From Prorocentrum cordatum (Eukaryota; Sar; Dinophyceae; Prorocentrales; Prorocentraceae), in assembly GCA_963575745.1 (NCBI GenBank), contig CAUYUJ010019622.1:60001-124000 (forward strand): a stretch of 64,000 nt of DNA, in the 5' to 3' direction. Below are positions 41,922 through 53,017 of the stretch, one piece after another; the first letter of the stretch is position 1, and the number at the start of each line of letters is the position of its first letter. Position numbers and translations under genes: made by a program. Under the pieces are notes generated by a model, which saw only the letters and a list, made by a program, of their open reading frames with translations, made no database searches and was not told where the DNA came from.

Positions 41922-42685
41922 AGCACGTGGGGACACACCGTTCTCACCAGTGCCAGGGTTTTCATAGGAGGCGGGCAATACCCCCACTTTGTGGGGGGGC
42001 CGGTTCAAGCTCTACCAAATTTCCAAACGACTCTTCGCCACCACCCACACCCAGCTTCCCGCCCTATGACGTTCGGACACTTCACTTCGTGGCATGCGGA
42101 CGACCGTGGCTACTATTCAGGGCCCCGCGGCCGACGACGACGGCGTGCGCGCGCGAAGAAAAAACGAATGTGTCCCGCATGATATTATTTGACAGGGATG
42201 ATGGCCCTGGCAGGTGCGCAACCGTTGTTGCAGAAGTTCGAAAAAAGTTGCTCGCAAAAGCCCGTTTGACAGAAATGATTGAAAAAGTGTTGGGTTTCCT
42301 ACGAATCCGCAAGAGCGCGCGGGATGAAATGTTGACATTTTTTTTGAAAAAACATTGTTTTTTTTATGTTTTTATGCTAAAATCGCTACGAAAACTAAGG
42401 TTTTGGAAGGATTTCGTCTTGCGCGCGCGAATGTCCACTTTACCTTATTTTTTGCAAGGGATTCTTGAAGTTGGGTTATGTTAGAACAAGAAATGTCCAC
42501 TTTAGCTTATTTCTGTGCAAGGGAAAACCGATCGTAACAACACAACCGGATCCGGACCAACCCGTTTTGCCTGAGACTTCCTAACGAAAATGATGAAAAT
42601 GAGGCTGCGGCCTAGGCGCGGCGGGGGAGGGGCCCCAACAATAATTATTCTTTAGAAGTAATAATGTTCAAACAACAACGTAAGG
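41922..42685 (+). repeat. Unit X, right inverted copy
   Basis: Partner of 34495-35262. Starts CACGTGGGGACACACCGTTC and ends CAACAATAATTATTCTTTAG. Contains two tandem TGTCCACTTTA(C/G)CTTATTT words around 42432 and 42494. Confidence 0.9.
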
Positions 42686-42930
42686 CCGGGTTCCTGGTGC
42701 CCTGCCCCCCCAGGGCGCTAGGTTTCCGGCGTTCCCACTGCAGCAAGGCCGGGACCCGAGTGCCCCGCCCCCAGTTGCGAAGGGGGGGGAGGCGCAACCG
42801 CAACTCCGCAACGTCCGCTGCCATCATAAGGCTTTGTAAACGACTGGCAAAAAACACCCCGGTGATATTACGTGCGAAATTTCGATGTGCGCACCAGCCG
42901 AGCGAGCTGCTCCTCTGACATCTACAACCG
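42686..42930. other. Unique spacer
   Basis: Nothing recognised. Confidence 0.3.
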
Positions 42931-42931
42931 A

Positions 42932-43272
42932 CTTGGAAATGTATACGGGCTCTATAGGACCTACTGGGACATGTATACGGGGTTCTATAGGACCTACTGG
43001 GACATGTATGCGGGCTGTATGGGACCTAATGGGACATGTATATGGGCTCTGTAAGACCTACTGGGACATGTATACGGGCTCCATAAGACCTACTGGGACA
43101 TGTAGACGGGCTCTATAGGACCTACTGGGACATGTATACGGGTTCTATGGGACCGACTGGGACATGTATACGGGCTCAACAGGACCTACTGGGACATGTA
43201 TACGGGCTCTATTAGACCTACTGGGACATGCATACGGGCTCTACTGGACCTATTGGGACATGTATACGGGCT
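42932..43272 (+). repeat. 32-bp minisatellite, left block (about 10 units)
   Basis: Unit GGACCTACTGGGACATGTAT followed by ACGGGCTCTATA. The same unit resumes at 50608, on the other side of the LINE. Confidence 0.95.
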
Positions 43273-43296
43273 CACCGTCACCGTCACCGTCACCGT

Positions 43297-43987
43297 GTCC
43301 CTGAGCGCGGCCACGATGTGGCCCAGGGACGGCCGGTCGACCTTTAAAAAATCCTGATGGGGGGTGGGAGGAGAGGACGACGACGGAAGGCGAGGATAGG
43401 GCGCCGTCCGGAAAGCACCTGGGCTCGGAGGAAGAGGGGAGGGAGGGGGACGGAGAAGAGGGGCAGGGAGAGGGGAGAGAGAAAAGGGGGGAAGAAAGGG
43501 AGGGAGGGAGGGGGGGGGAAGAGGGGGAGGGGGGAGAAGGGAGAAGGGCAGAGGGGAAAAGGGCAGGGGGATCGGGGCGGAACCTGGACAGAGCCGGGAA
43601 GCCCAATGGTGATTGGAAGGGGGGTGCCCCTGCGGACTGGGTGGCAGAGCGGGGGGAGAGCAGTCGAGGGTCCAGCACCGCCCCTACTGGCCCAGAGGAC
43701 CCTTCCAGAGGGCTCTCCCGTCCTCGCAATTGGGATGTGCACAGAATGGGACAACACCACCATTCCTCCGTCCTACCACCACCCACCCGCCCTTCCATGC
43801 CCATACTCACACGCACTCGCTCACACATAACAATAGGAGACTCCGCGCAGATCACACAAGGGTGGGCACAACAAGAACAAGAAGGCACGATCTGTCCCGC
43901 GAATTCCTGGCTTCATGCACGGCCCATGGCTCGACTACCCGCCCCCGTCGGGCACTGTATCCGGGGGCGGGCCTGTGGGGTGACCCC
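43297..43987. other. Putative 3' region of the LINE
   Basis: Contains a GGGGA-rich purine tract (43360-43570). No further domain. Confidence 0.4.
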
Positions 43988-44908
43988 TTAGTCAGCCATC
44001 GCGTCGCCGGCGTTGCCGGCCGCGGCGGCCCCGCCGCCTGCTCCACCCGCCCCGCCCGCGCCCGCTCCGCCCGCTGCCCCGGGCGCTACGCCCGCCGCCG
44101 GGGCTGCGCCCGCCGCCGGGGCTGCCCCCCCAGGTGCCGCAGCTGCCTTGGCGGCCGCCCTGCCTTCCTTCCCCTTCTTGCCCTTGCCCTTGCCTTTGCC
44201 GCCGCCGCCGCCTCGGCCCTGAAGCACCCCCTGGGTTCCCTTGCCGCCCTTGCCGCCCTTTGCGCCTTTGGCCTGCCCCTGGGCCTGCCCCTTGCCGCCG
44301 CCCTTCCACTGGCGCTCTTCCTCGGTCCTCTCGTTGTAGAGGAGCCGCCTCGGCGGCTGGGCGGCCCCTTCCTGAAGCGCAGGCTGGCCGGCGACGGAGA
44401 GACCCGAAGCGCGGCGCAACGGGCGGTCTAAGCCGTCAATTATCTGTTCCATGCCCAGCGAGGAGGCACCGAACTTAACCCTCAGTTTGAACACGTACGG
44501 AATCCGCACCTTGGTGCCGCGGTCGTAGTCCCACCGATACTGCTCCATGACCTTCTGAAGCACCCCTGGCTTGCTCAATTCCTCGCAGAGGAAGCGAACC
44601 GCCTGCTGGGTGGACCCGGGCTGGTCCGACGCTCGGTCCGGCAAGGGCCAGCTCAGCCCCAGGTGAGCCCCCAGGTCCCGGCCAACAGCCTCCGGCGTCA
44701 GGTTGCGCAACTCACGGTACTCTCCCTGGTTCCCGTGCGCCTCCCACACCGAGTCCACCGAGGGGAATCCCTCTAGCACCACACTCGTGCTTTTCAGCAC
44801 TCGGCTGACCTCGTTCCGAAGGCGGAAGATCTGCTCGGTGTGACGGCTCTGACCCTCCTCCAACGCCGCAATGCGGCGCTCCGTGGCTGCGCGGCGCTCA
44901 GCTGCCAT
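43988..44908 (-). CDS. ORF1/gag-like protein (306 residues)
   Basis: Intact frame with ATG at 44908. Residues 1-45 form a coiled coil (ERRIAALEEGQSRHTEQIF). A mid-domain contains STSVVLEGFPSVDSVW, which resembles the first strand of an RRM-like fold, and YVFKLRVKFGASSLG. The last third is Gly/Lys/Gln-rich and then Ala/Gly/Pro-rich. Coiled coil, nucleic-acid-binding fold and basic tail make this an ORF1-type RNP protein. It is unusual in lying 3' of the RNase H ORF, so it may belong to a second, truncated element. Its sequence is not obviously close to the ORF1 at 16.7 kb. Confidence 0.55.
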   Translation of the reverse strand: MAAERRAATERRIAALEEGQSRHTEQIFRLRNEVSRVLKSTSVVLEGFPSVDSVWEAHGNQGEYRELRNLTPEAVGRDLGAHLGLSWPLPDRASDQPGSTQQAVRFLCEELSKPGVLQKVMEQYRWDYDRGTKVRIPYVFKLRVKFGASSLGMEQIIDGLDRPLRRASGLSVAGQPALQEGAAQPPRRLLYNERTEEERQWKGGGKGQAQGQAKGAKGGKGGKGTQGVLQGRGGGGGKGKGKGKKGKEGRAAAKAAAAPGGAAPAAGAAPAAGVAPGAAGGAGAGGAGGAGGGAAAAGNAGDAMAD

Positions 44909-45758
44909 TTCTCTGTCACACCCCTCACCGACACGCGATCAAGCAGGGAGAGAGGCTGCCGCCGGACGGGCACCCACCCCCGCCCGCGCCCGCCCCCGGC
45001 CGACCCCGCCGCCCAGACAACCACGACGACGACGACGACGACGACGACCACGACAACACCCACGACGACGACGACGACCACGACGACGACAACGACGACG
45101 ACCACGGCAGCGCCGCCGAACCAGGGGCACCGCAGGAGGAGGGCGGTGATGACCCTTCCGGCGAGAGCCGGTTCCGCCGGGCGGGGGCCTGGAGCAGCTG
45201 GTCGGGGCGGCGAGCAACAATTCACGTGACTGCACACATCATGGCTCGAGCGGGGGCGGGGGGAGGGGAGGGGGGGGGGGGGCCTTCCCCCTGTTTGTTT
45301 TTCCTAGCTGCGCACAAGAAACAGTATACGTCACGTCAAAGGGAGTAAGAATAGAAAAAGGCAAGCAAACGCACGCCGGCAACAACGCGAGGGAGTCGAG
45401 GGGGGAAGAAACGCAGCCGAGCGACAGCAAGGGGGGGCAAGGCGAGGAGGCGGCCGGCGGCCATTGGACCTATACACCTGCCCCCCTGCAGTGGGGCCTG
45501 GGGGCGGCCGGAAGTGAGTTCGTGACTCACTTTAGCACAACAATGAACAGGGCAAGCCCTGTCCTGGCCGCCCCCGATGCATCGGGACGTGCCCGGCATC
45601 ATCTCGTGACAGATCGCCTCGTGGGCGCTGCCGGCAGCTGCAGGTTGTGAAAGCCCAAATAGCAAGCACACTGTGGTAAGGTCCTATGACCGCCCGCCAC
45701 CCCCCACCCGCCCTCCCACCCCCCTAGACCGCTATTTCCTACACGAAACAAGATCTGA
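44909..45758. other. Inter-ORF region with (GAC)n
   Basis: (ACGACGACC)n microsatellite at 45018-45110, G-run at 45270, unique DNA otherwise. Confidence 0.45.
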
Positions 45759-48085
45759 TTATCCGGCTCCCGCCGGGCGTCTCCGGGCAATACCAGCGAG
45801 ACGAATCGCCGCCTTGGCCTGGGCGTTCGCCCCGCGCGCCTTACCTGCGACCCTGGCCGTAACAGCCTTGGCCGGGGCGGCCTTGACCGGCGGGCCCGCC
45901 TTTCCCTTGGCCCCCACGCGCGGTTTCGGTTTCGGCTTGGCTTTCGCCTTCGCTTTGGCTGCACCTGGCCCGGGGGGCGGGGGCGGCGCCGGCGCCGCCG
46001 CCGCCGCGACCGCGACGGCCTGGGCCTTTGCTTTCGCTGCAGCATCCCCACGACACCATTTCTCGCGGTTACCTAAAGGGCGACGCAGCATTCCTGGGGG
46101 AGGCGGTGGGTAGACTAAGCCACACTTCAAGCATGTCCGGTTCAGAATGTCACTCCCCCTGCATTTGGATTCGTGTGCCTTGCGACACCCCTCTTTTACA
46201 TATGTGAGGCACTTGCGACATTTCGCCATTCCGGCCGGCATGACATAACCCGCTACCGTGCACCTCGTGATGTGCCCGTACAGATCCTTGCTAAGCACCT
46301 TTATGCCGCATTTCTTGCAATAATCCACCTCGTTCCATTGCAACTCGGCCACCTCAGGAGGGGTCGCCATCCACCGGGCCGATTGGCGAGAAGCATACCC
46401 GCGCCTACCTAGATCCGCCGCCCTGTCTGCCAGCTCGTTGTCATGGGCGCCTGTGTGCCCATACACATGTTCCCAAGTTAGACTGCGTCTCTCCAATGCC
46501 CGCGCTGTGAGCTCTTGTACGGCGTCCGCAAGCTCCTCGTTTGATTTCACCTCCCATAACCCCCGCGCTATGTTCGCTGCGTATTCCGAATCATACCGAA
46601 TGTGCACGGGTACGTGGCCTCCGTCTGGTGCTTCATCCAAGAGCCACTTCATGAGTTCGCCAATAGCCGATAATTCCGCCGTATTATTAGTCTGGCTCCT
46701 AGCTCCAAACCATCGGTGATCCCACGCTCGACTCACAACAGGGGCATGAAGCACGTAGTCCGGGACCATACCTGGAAGGCTCGGATCCGTAACCCGCCAG
46801 ATCACTACCCCCCAGCCCGCCTCCCCGTCCTTGCCCGACCCGTCGGTCGCTACCCACCAAGCAGCCGGCTCCGGTGCGTGCGGTCCCATGACAACTGGCA
46901 TATATACCCCGTCCTGTGTCTGGAGGGCGTCCCGGAGCTCCAGCCTGGCCGGACAGGAAGGCTTGTGCCTCCGAACATCACATCCCAGGTATTCCTTGCA
47001 ATCCGGACACTGGTGGGAGATGCTCGTGACCAGGTGGGAATCCCGCACCGAGTGTGCCTCATCGTAGTGGTACTGCAGCTGGTTGCCCTTGTCGAACACC
47101 CGTCGGCACACCGGGCAGCAGTACTCGTCGTCGTCCGCCAGAGGGGGAGAGGGAGGGGCCGGGGGAGGGGGAGGAAAAGGGGGAGGGGGAGGAGGAAGCG
47201 GAGGAGGGGCCCCGGGGGCCCCGACCCTGGCGGGCGGCGACGGGAGGGGCCGACCCGGCGCCCATCTGTTGAGGGCGCGGATGTGCTCATCGCTGGAGAC
47301 ACCCGCTGGAAAAGCTGCATCCACTTTGCGCTTCCAGCCCTTCCTATTTTGAGCCCGGCGGAACCAATCGATCTCGTGGATCTCAATCCTGCGAATGCCC
47401 TTCCGAAGGAAAACGGTCTGGGCGTGAGGGCTGCTGCGGTCCTCCCCGCCACGTCTGGCGTCCAACCAGCCAAATAATACCTGTTTCGGGACCCGCCGCA
47501 CGGGCACGCGGGCAACATGTCCCAGCCACTGGAGAGATAAGCGGGTGATGGTGTCTTCCACCGTGCGCCATTGCGCGGCCTTGTACATGGCGGCATCCGA
47601 AATGTGGTGCTCCCGCATCGAAAGTATGTCCATTCCGAACGAGCGGCGGACACCATAATTGACCACTCTCTGTAGACGCGCGAAATCCTGGCGAGTCCAT
47701 GTGCGAGAACGACACCCTGCAGTGATGGCCGCCACCATGCACGTTTGCATCACGTGCAACCTCGTCGTAATCGACACGCCGCTTCCGCGGCCGCGACCGT
47801 GGGACGTGCCCACCGCCCAGGCCTTCGCTATTGATCGCGCCAGTGTGTTGCCAACCTGCACTCTTTTGGTCGTGTCCGCCGCCCAACGGCCCGTCTCGTG
47901 GTGAATACCCCCCAAGTGGCGCAGGGACTGAACCTCGTGCTGCCGCCGCACATCATAAGGAGCCCTCCATTTGCCGCTCACCAAAAGCCTCTCCTTTTTT
48001 CCTGCATTGCTTTTCTCTTCCCAATCGGTCATTGTTTTTTCCAGTAACGGCTCTGCGGTCTGCATTTCCTCTAAGAACCCAGCCA
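45759..48085 (-). pseudogene. LINE ORF2 C-terminal half: RT thumb region, zinc fingers, RNase H
   Basis: Residue numbers count from the open-frame start at 48200. The frame enters RT sequence after the active-site block (about 42-130: FLEEMQTAEPLLEK, SNAGKKERLLV, SLRHLGGIHHE). It continues with the LINE C-terminal motif MREHHISDAAMYK and LQWLGHVARVPVRRVPKQVL (about 190-245), a Pro-rich linker and C2H2-type fingers (Cys362/365, His378/383; Cys398/401). The RNase H domain has all catalytic residues: Asp453 in ATDGSG, Glu509 in NTAEL, Asp537 in YDSEY, His582 in GHTG and Asp592 in LADRA. Three CxxC clusters follow (Cys628/631, 661/664, 690/693), then a Lys/Ala/Pro tail. RNase H looks intact although the RT core upstream is gone. 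Confidence 0.9.
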
Positions 48086-49426
48086 TAGTTTGGACCCGAC
48101 TGACAGCAGGGTTATCCCGCGCCACGTATTCTTGTCTTTGCGATTGCCTTTGTTTTTCCACAGGGGGACGACAAGGCCCACTTGCCATTCTTCCGGCCAC
48201 GTTGTGCCCTCCTCCCCAGGGTCTGCCTGGACTGCCCTAGTCCACATAGTGCGGACGATCTCAAAGACTCGGCTGCGCAACTCCGCGCCCCCGAATTTAA
48301 GTGCCTCCGCCACAAATCCGTCATCTCCTGGCTGGCGGCCAGTTTGCATTTTGCGCACGCATGCATCGAGTTCTACATCAGTGGGAGAGGAGTCAAGCCA
48401 CTCCGCCGAGACGGGGACTGCCTGTACCGATCGCCATACGTGCTCTGCCACTAACCCCACATCCCCCGAAATAGCTTCAAAGTGCGCTCTCCAAAGCTCC
48501 CTCTCATGCTCCGCCCGCTCCGCTGTCCAGCGGCCAGAGCCCCCTCGGTCGCCTCGCCGGAGGCGCAAGTCACGGAAGAGCAGAAACAACTCACCCTGAT
48601 CCCCGCTATGGGAGGCAGCGGAGGCCCGTTCGCCGACACCTTTCCAGTACGCCCGCTCCCACTGCCGGAGCTGCCTCCGACGGTCACGGTTCGCCTTGCG
48701 CTTGGCCACAAGTGTCCTTTCCCGCTCTCCTTCCGGTGCACTTCTCCATGCGGAAACCGCCTCAGACACCGCGGCGTCCAGCGCCTTCTTCTCCGACTCA
48801 TGCCCCTGCAGCCAAGGGATTTGGTGTCGCCGCTCCCGTGGACCGAGGACCTCAAGCCCCACCTCCCTTGCGACCCGGCAGATTTCCTTCCAGTCAGCCT
48901 GCGTCTCTAAATTCCTCAATATCTGCGTCATCCTGGCTGCAAAATGGTCTCTTTTTGTCTGAGCACTTTCGGATGGCCCCAGCAGGCCCGCGTAGTTGGG
49001 GGTGGGGGGCCTAGTATTGGGGGCCCGGCGCGGGGCCGGCCAGCGCCCCTGCAGGCGCGCCCCCACCTCGACCGGGTCGTGGTCGGTGTACGACGCCCAC
49101 GCGATGACCCCGTCCTCCCTGACTGTCGGTGCCGCGGCCCGGTTGCGCCGTCTGCGTCGTCTTCGCGATGGTCTTTGCTGCAGCGACGCGGTCCCCCCCT
49201 CAGCACCAAAGTGCAGGGACTTGCAATCCGCGAAGTGACGACGATCGCGCGGCCGGACCAGAACATGGTCAAGTTGGTGCCCCGTCCTGAAACGCGGGTG
49301 CCACCAAGTGGCTGGTTCTCGTTGCGCATACGCCGTGCTCAGCACAAAGAGCGGCGCCGACGAGCATAGGGAGAGCAGGTCGGAGCCGGTCGCACTCCGG
49401 CGGGCCGTGCCGCGGGACCCAATAAC
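48085..49426 (-). pseudogene. LINE ORF2 middle: endonuclease end and RT N-terminus
   Basis: Same frame as the upstream endonuclease after the stop at 49427-49429. It completes the endonuclease (HQLDHVLVRPRD; YTDHDPVEV with the conserved Asp-His pair). It then carries the RT entry motifs: MQTGRQPGDDGFVAEALKFG, EEWQVGLVVPLWKNKGN and WRGITLLSVGSKL. At about 48085 it jumps out of frame directly into post-catalytic RT sequence. The motif A Asp and the YADD motif are absent. Confidence 0.9.
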
Positions 49427-50449
49427 TTAAGACAAATCCTCCTCTTCCTCCTCCCCCCCTCCTCCCGGGCGCCCAACTTCAGCATTGAAGTCTCCTCCAA
49501 CGATGAGTAAATTGTCGTGCGCTCGCACACGTGATTCCACGTGCCGCAATTCCTCGTTGAAGGCGTCTCTGGTTTCCTCATTGGCGGTGCCCGAGACGGG
49601 GGCGTAACAAGCAACCAAGGAAAGTCCACGACGTTGGCCCTCCCGGGGCAACACAACCCCCATGACCCGCACCCCCTTCCTATCCCACTTCCCCCTAACG
49701 ACTACCCTCGATCCCCCCTCCCTCCATAATGCCGTAAGGCGTTGATTCAGCACCGCACACACTTTGCCCCGAATGACAAATGTCCATACCTCTGTCCCAA
49801 CATCATACTCCCGGACGCCATTCTGATAAAAATTGACGTCCGTGAACATGCCAAACTCCCACCTACGAGCTTCCATCAGTTGCAACAAGCACTCAAACTT
49901 GAGTTGCGACGGCTCATACCCACGACTCGATCCTTGTTTGCGCGTGTTCCAAGTTCCTCCCCGGAGGAAGATCTCCTCCGAGCCTTTACGCACGCGTTTC
50001 GCTCGAGACTTCCTCAACAGAGACAAGCGATAGAAAGCACGACACCGTTTCGCTCGAGACTTCCTCGCCTTCTGAACCGTCTTCCATCTCCTGATGCGCA
50101 CCAATCGTCTCTGACACCTGGTCGGCCGGTCCGTGTTCTGAGGGCCCTGTTGGGGCTCCATCCGACGACGCGTGTCCGAAGGCGCCCTGTGCGACTCGCC
50201 GGGGCCAGAGGCGCAGCCGCCTGCCCTCTCGGAGCGCGAGGCAGGGGAAAGGTCCGAGGACCCAACCGCCCCCGCCGTCGATTCGCCCCGGAGGGGTTGT
50301 GCACTCCCGCCCCCAATCCAAGCCGAGACCACGGAAGAAGACCCGTACGACGCCCACCCAGAGGCACCACGAAGCGCACCCACCAGATCTTCTCCCCCGG
50401 CAGCGCCAGTGGGGGCACCCCTAAAGGGGTTGGGGTTAGCCACGCCCAT
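49427..50449 (-). pseudogene. LINE ORF2 N-terminus: endonuclease domain
   Basis: The frame is open from 50596. The first ATG fitting a conserved start is at 50449 (MGVANPNPFRGAP). An Arg/Lys-rich segment (QRRLVRIRRWKTVQKARKSR) precedes the endonuclease: GGTWNTRKQG (first strand with Asn), FGMFTDVNF (Asp where Glu is usual), LSLVACYAPVSG and LLIVGGDFNAEVG (catalytic Asp/Asn). A single in-frame TAA (49429-49427) then interrupts a Glu-rich loop. Confidence 0.85.
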
Positions 50450-50607
50450 AGCTTTACAATGGAAGACCGTGGATAGAAACACTATGCACACTACCAGGGG
50501 GGACACACAACCACTACACACACCACTCCTACATCTACCCGCCCAGTCCCCGTTGAACGTGTTGTCCGAGGAGCGGCCACGTGGAGGCCTGTGCACCTGC
50601 TCCTCTG

Positions 50608-51125
50608 TATACGGGCTCTATAAGACCTACTGGGACATGTCTACGGGCTCTATATAGGACCTACTAAGGGGCTCTAGAGGACCTACTGGGACATGTATAA
50701 GGGGCTCTATATAGGACCTAGCGGGACAGGTATAAGGGGTTCTATAAGACCTACTGGGACATGTATACAGGGTTCGAGGGGACCTACTGGGACATGTATG
50801 AAGGGGCTCTAAAGGACCTACTGTGACATGTTCAAGGGGATCCATATCGGACCTACTGGGACATTATAAGGGGGGCTCTATATAGGACCGACTGGGACAT
50901 GTATAAAGGTGCTCTGTCGGACCTACTGGGGCATGTCTAGAGGCTCTATAGGACCTACTGGGACATGTACACGGGCTCTATATATAGGATCTACTGGGAC
51001 ACGTATATAGAGCTCTATAGGACCTACTAGGGCATGTACAAGGGACTCTATATAGGACCTACTGGAACATGTATATGGGGGCTCTACAGGTCCTACAGGG
51101 CCATGTATGAAGGGGCTCTATGGGA
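50608..51125 (+). repeat. 32-bp minisatellite, right block (about 14 units)
   Basis: Same unit and orientation as 42932-43272 but more diverged (GGGGCTCTATATAGGACCTA variants). Confidence 0.95.
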
Positions 51126-51126
51126 C

Positions 51127-51169
<43 letters not shown>

Positions 51170-51237
51170 CACGAGTACTACTACTACTACTACTGCTACT
51201 ACTACTACTACTGTTACAACTGCTACTACTACTACCA

Positions 51238-51279
<42 letters not shown>

Positions 51280-51354
51280 ACCCGACTACTGCTACAATTG
51301 CGACTGCTACCACTATTACTACTACTACCACTACTACTACTGCTACAACTACTA

Positions 51355-51386
<32 letters not shown>

Positions 51387-51449
51387 ACGACTACGACTAC
51401 GACTACGACTACGACCACGACCACGACTACGACGGCTACTCCGACTACG

Positions 51450-51481
<32 letters not shown>

Positions 51482-51973
51482 GACTACTGCTGCAGCTGCT
51501 ACTATTACCGCTACTACTACCACACTAACTACCACACCTCCTACCACACCTACTACCACACCTACAACCACACCTGCTACCACACCTACTGCCGCACCTA
51601 CAATTACTACGAGTCCTACGACGATTACGGCGACGAGTGCCACTACTACTGGAACAAATACTGCTACTACTACTACGGCTATAATTACGACTACGAAACT
51701 ACGGCTACACCTAGTACGATATCACTACTACGACCACTCCTACGACCACCACTTCTACCTCTACTGCTAGTACTGCTACATCTACCAAGATTCCTTAAAC
51801 TCATGCTTCGAGTAGCACAGCTACTGCTACTACCATAGATTCCAAGTAGCCCAGCTACTGCTACTGCTGCTACTACAACCACTACTACTACTGCTACCAA
51901 TATTTCTACCTCTACACTAGTACATCTACTCCGAAGCCTACTACCACAACAACTGTTGCCACAACAACAACAA

Positions 51974-52004
<31 letters not shown>

Positions 52005-52181
52005 GACTACTACTACTACTACCACCACTACTACTACTACTACTACTCCTACTACGACTACTACAACAACAACAACAACTACTACTACTACTACGACGAC
52101 TACGACTACGACTTCGACTACGAATACGACTACGACGGCTACTCCGACTACGACTACTACAACTGATACGACTATAACGGG

Positions 52182-52222
<41 letters not shown>

Positions 52223-52258
52223 CTACTACTACTACTACTGCGACTAAGATATTGACTA

Positions 52259-52300
<42 letters not shown>

Positions 52301-52358
52301 TACTACTACTACTACTACTACTACAACGACTACGACGACTGCTACTACAACCTCTACT

Positions 52359-52399
<41 letters not shown>

Positions 52400-52418
52400 G
52401 ACAACTACTACTACTACG

Positions 52419-52452
<34 letters not shown>

Positions 52453-52502
52453 TTACTATTACTACTACGACTACTACGACTACTACGACTACGACTACTA
52501 CG

Positions 52503-52545
<43 letters not shown>

Positions 52546-52600
52546 GTAGTACTACTAGTAGTAGTACTACTACTACTACTACTACTACCACTACTACGAC
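51126..52600. repeat. (ACT)n / (TAC)n trinucleotide field, about 1.5 kb
   Basis: ACT triplets with (ACG)n blocks at 51360-51430 and 52090-52160. About 250 bp of less regular DNA lies at 51700-51950. (TACGAC)n sub-blocks occur in both halves, suggesting duplication. Confidence 0.95.
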
Positions 52601-52875
52601 CTGGCTGGGCCACCAAGGGGCCAAACATCATGTTAAGGATCCGCAGCGCTAATATGATGCGAACTTGGCGTGATGCTGGTAATGATGATGATGACGGCGG
52701 CGCTGATGATGCCATTGATGTCGGTGGTTAGAATGACGATGGTCATGATGTCGGTGGTCATGATGACGGCGGTCATGACGACGATGGTCATGATGTCGGG
52801 GGTCATGGTGTCGCTGATTGCGCTGATGATGTCGGTGGTCATGATGGCGACTACGATGGTGGTGACGACGGCGAC
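52601..52875. repeat. GAT/GGT-rich array with ATGTCGGTGGTCATGA units
   Basis: GGTCATGATGTCGGTGGTCA recurs between 52735 and 52860 at 20-30-bp spacing. Confidence 0.8.
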
Positions 52876-52879
52876 TAGT

Positions 52880-53017
52880 TTTTCCGCTCGCAAGCGTCGC
52901 GGCGCCAGCTGCCGCGACGCCGCCTTGGCCTCAGAAGGCGCGCCACAGGCAGCGCCACGGGCACGCCGGAGGCAGCGACTCGGCCACGCCAGAGGCAGTG
53001 TCTCGGGCAACCATCTC
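52880..53017 (-). other. Diverged cluster of the GCTGCCTCTGGCGC word
   Basis: Four variants in about 100 bp (GCCACAGGCAGCG, GCCACGGGCAC, GCCGGAGGCAGCG, GCCAGAGGCAG on plus). Lies just 3' of the stop of the gene at 53018. Confidence 0.6.

Larger units (their letters stand above)
43272..50600 (-). mobile_element. Degenerate non-LTR retrotransposon inside a minisatellite
   Basis: Read on the minus strand: open-frame start near 50596, endonuclease, N-terminal RT, deletion, RT C-terminal part, zinc fingers, RNase H, zinc-binding tail, then a separate ORF1-like gene. It ends at a short (ACGGTG)n tail (43273-43296) against the minisatellite. A microsatellite 3' tail in place of poly(A) is known in several LINE clades. 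Confidence 0.8.

Noticed and set aside
43250-43888. 212-residue frame downstream of the ORF1-like gene
   Set aside because: Mostly Ser/Pro from a purine tract, with overlapping frames on both strands.
42932-51125. CRISPR-like array (32-bp repeats)
   Set aside because: Units are head-to-tail without unique spacers, drift by point mutation, and the genome is eukaryotic.
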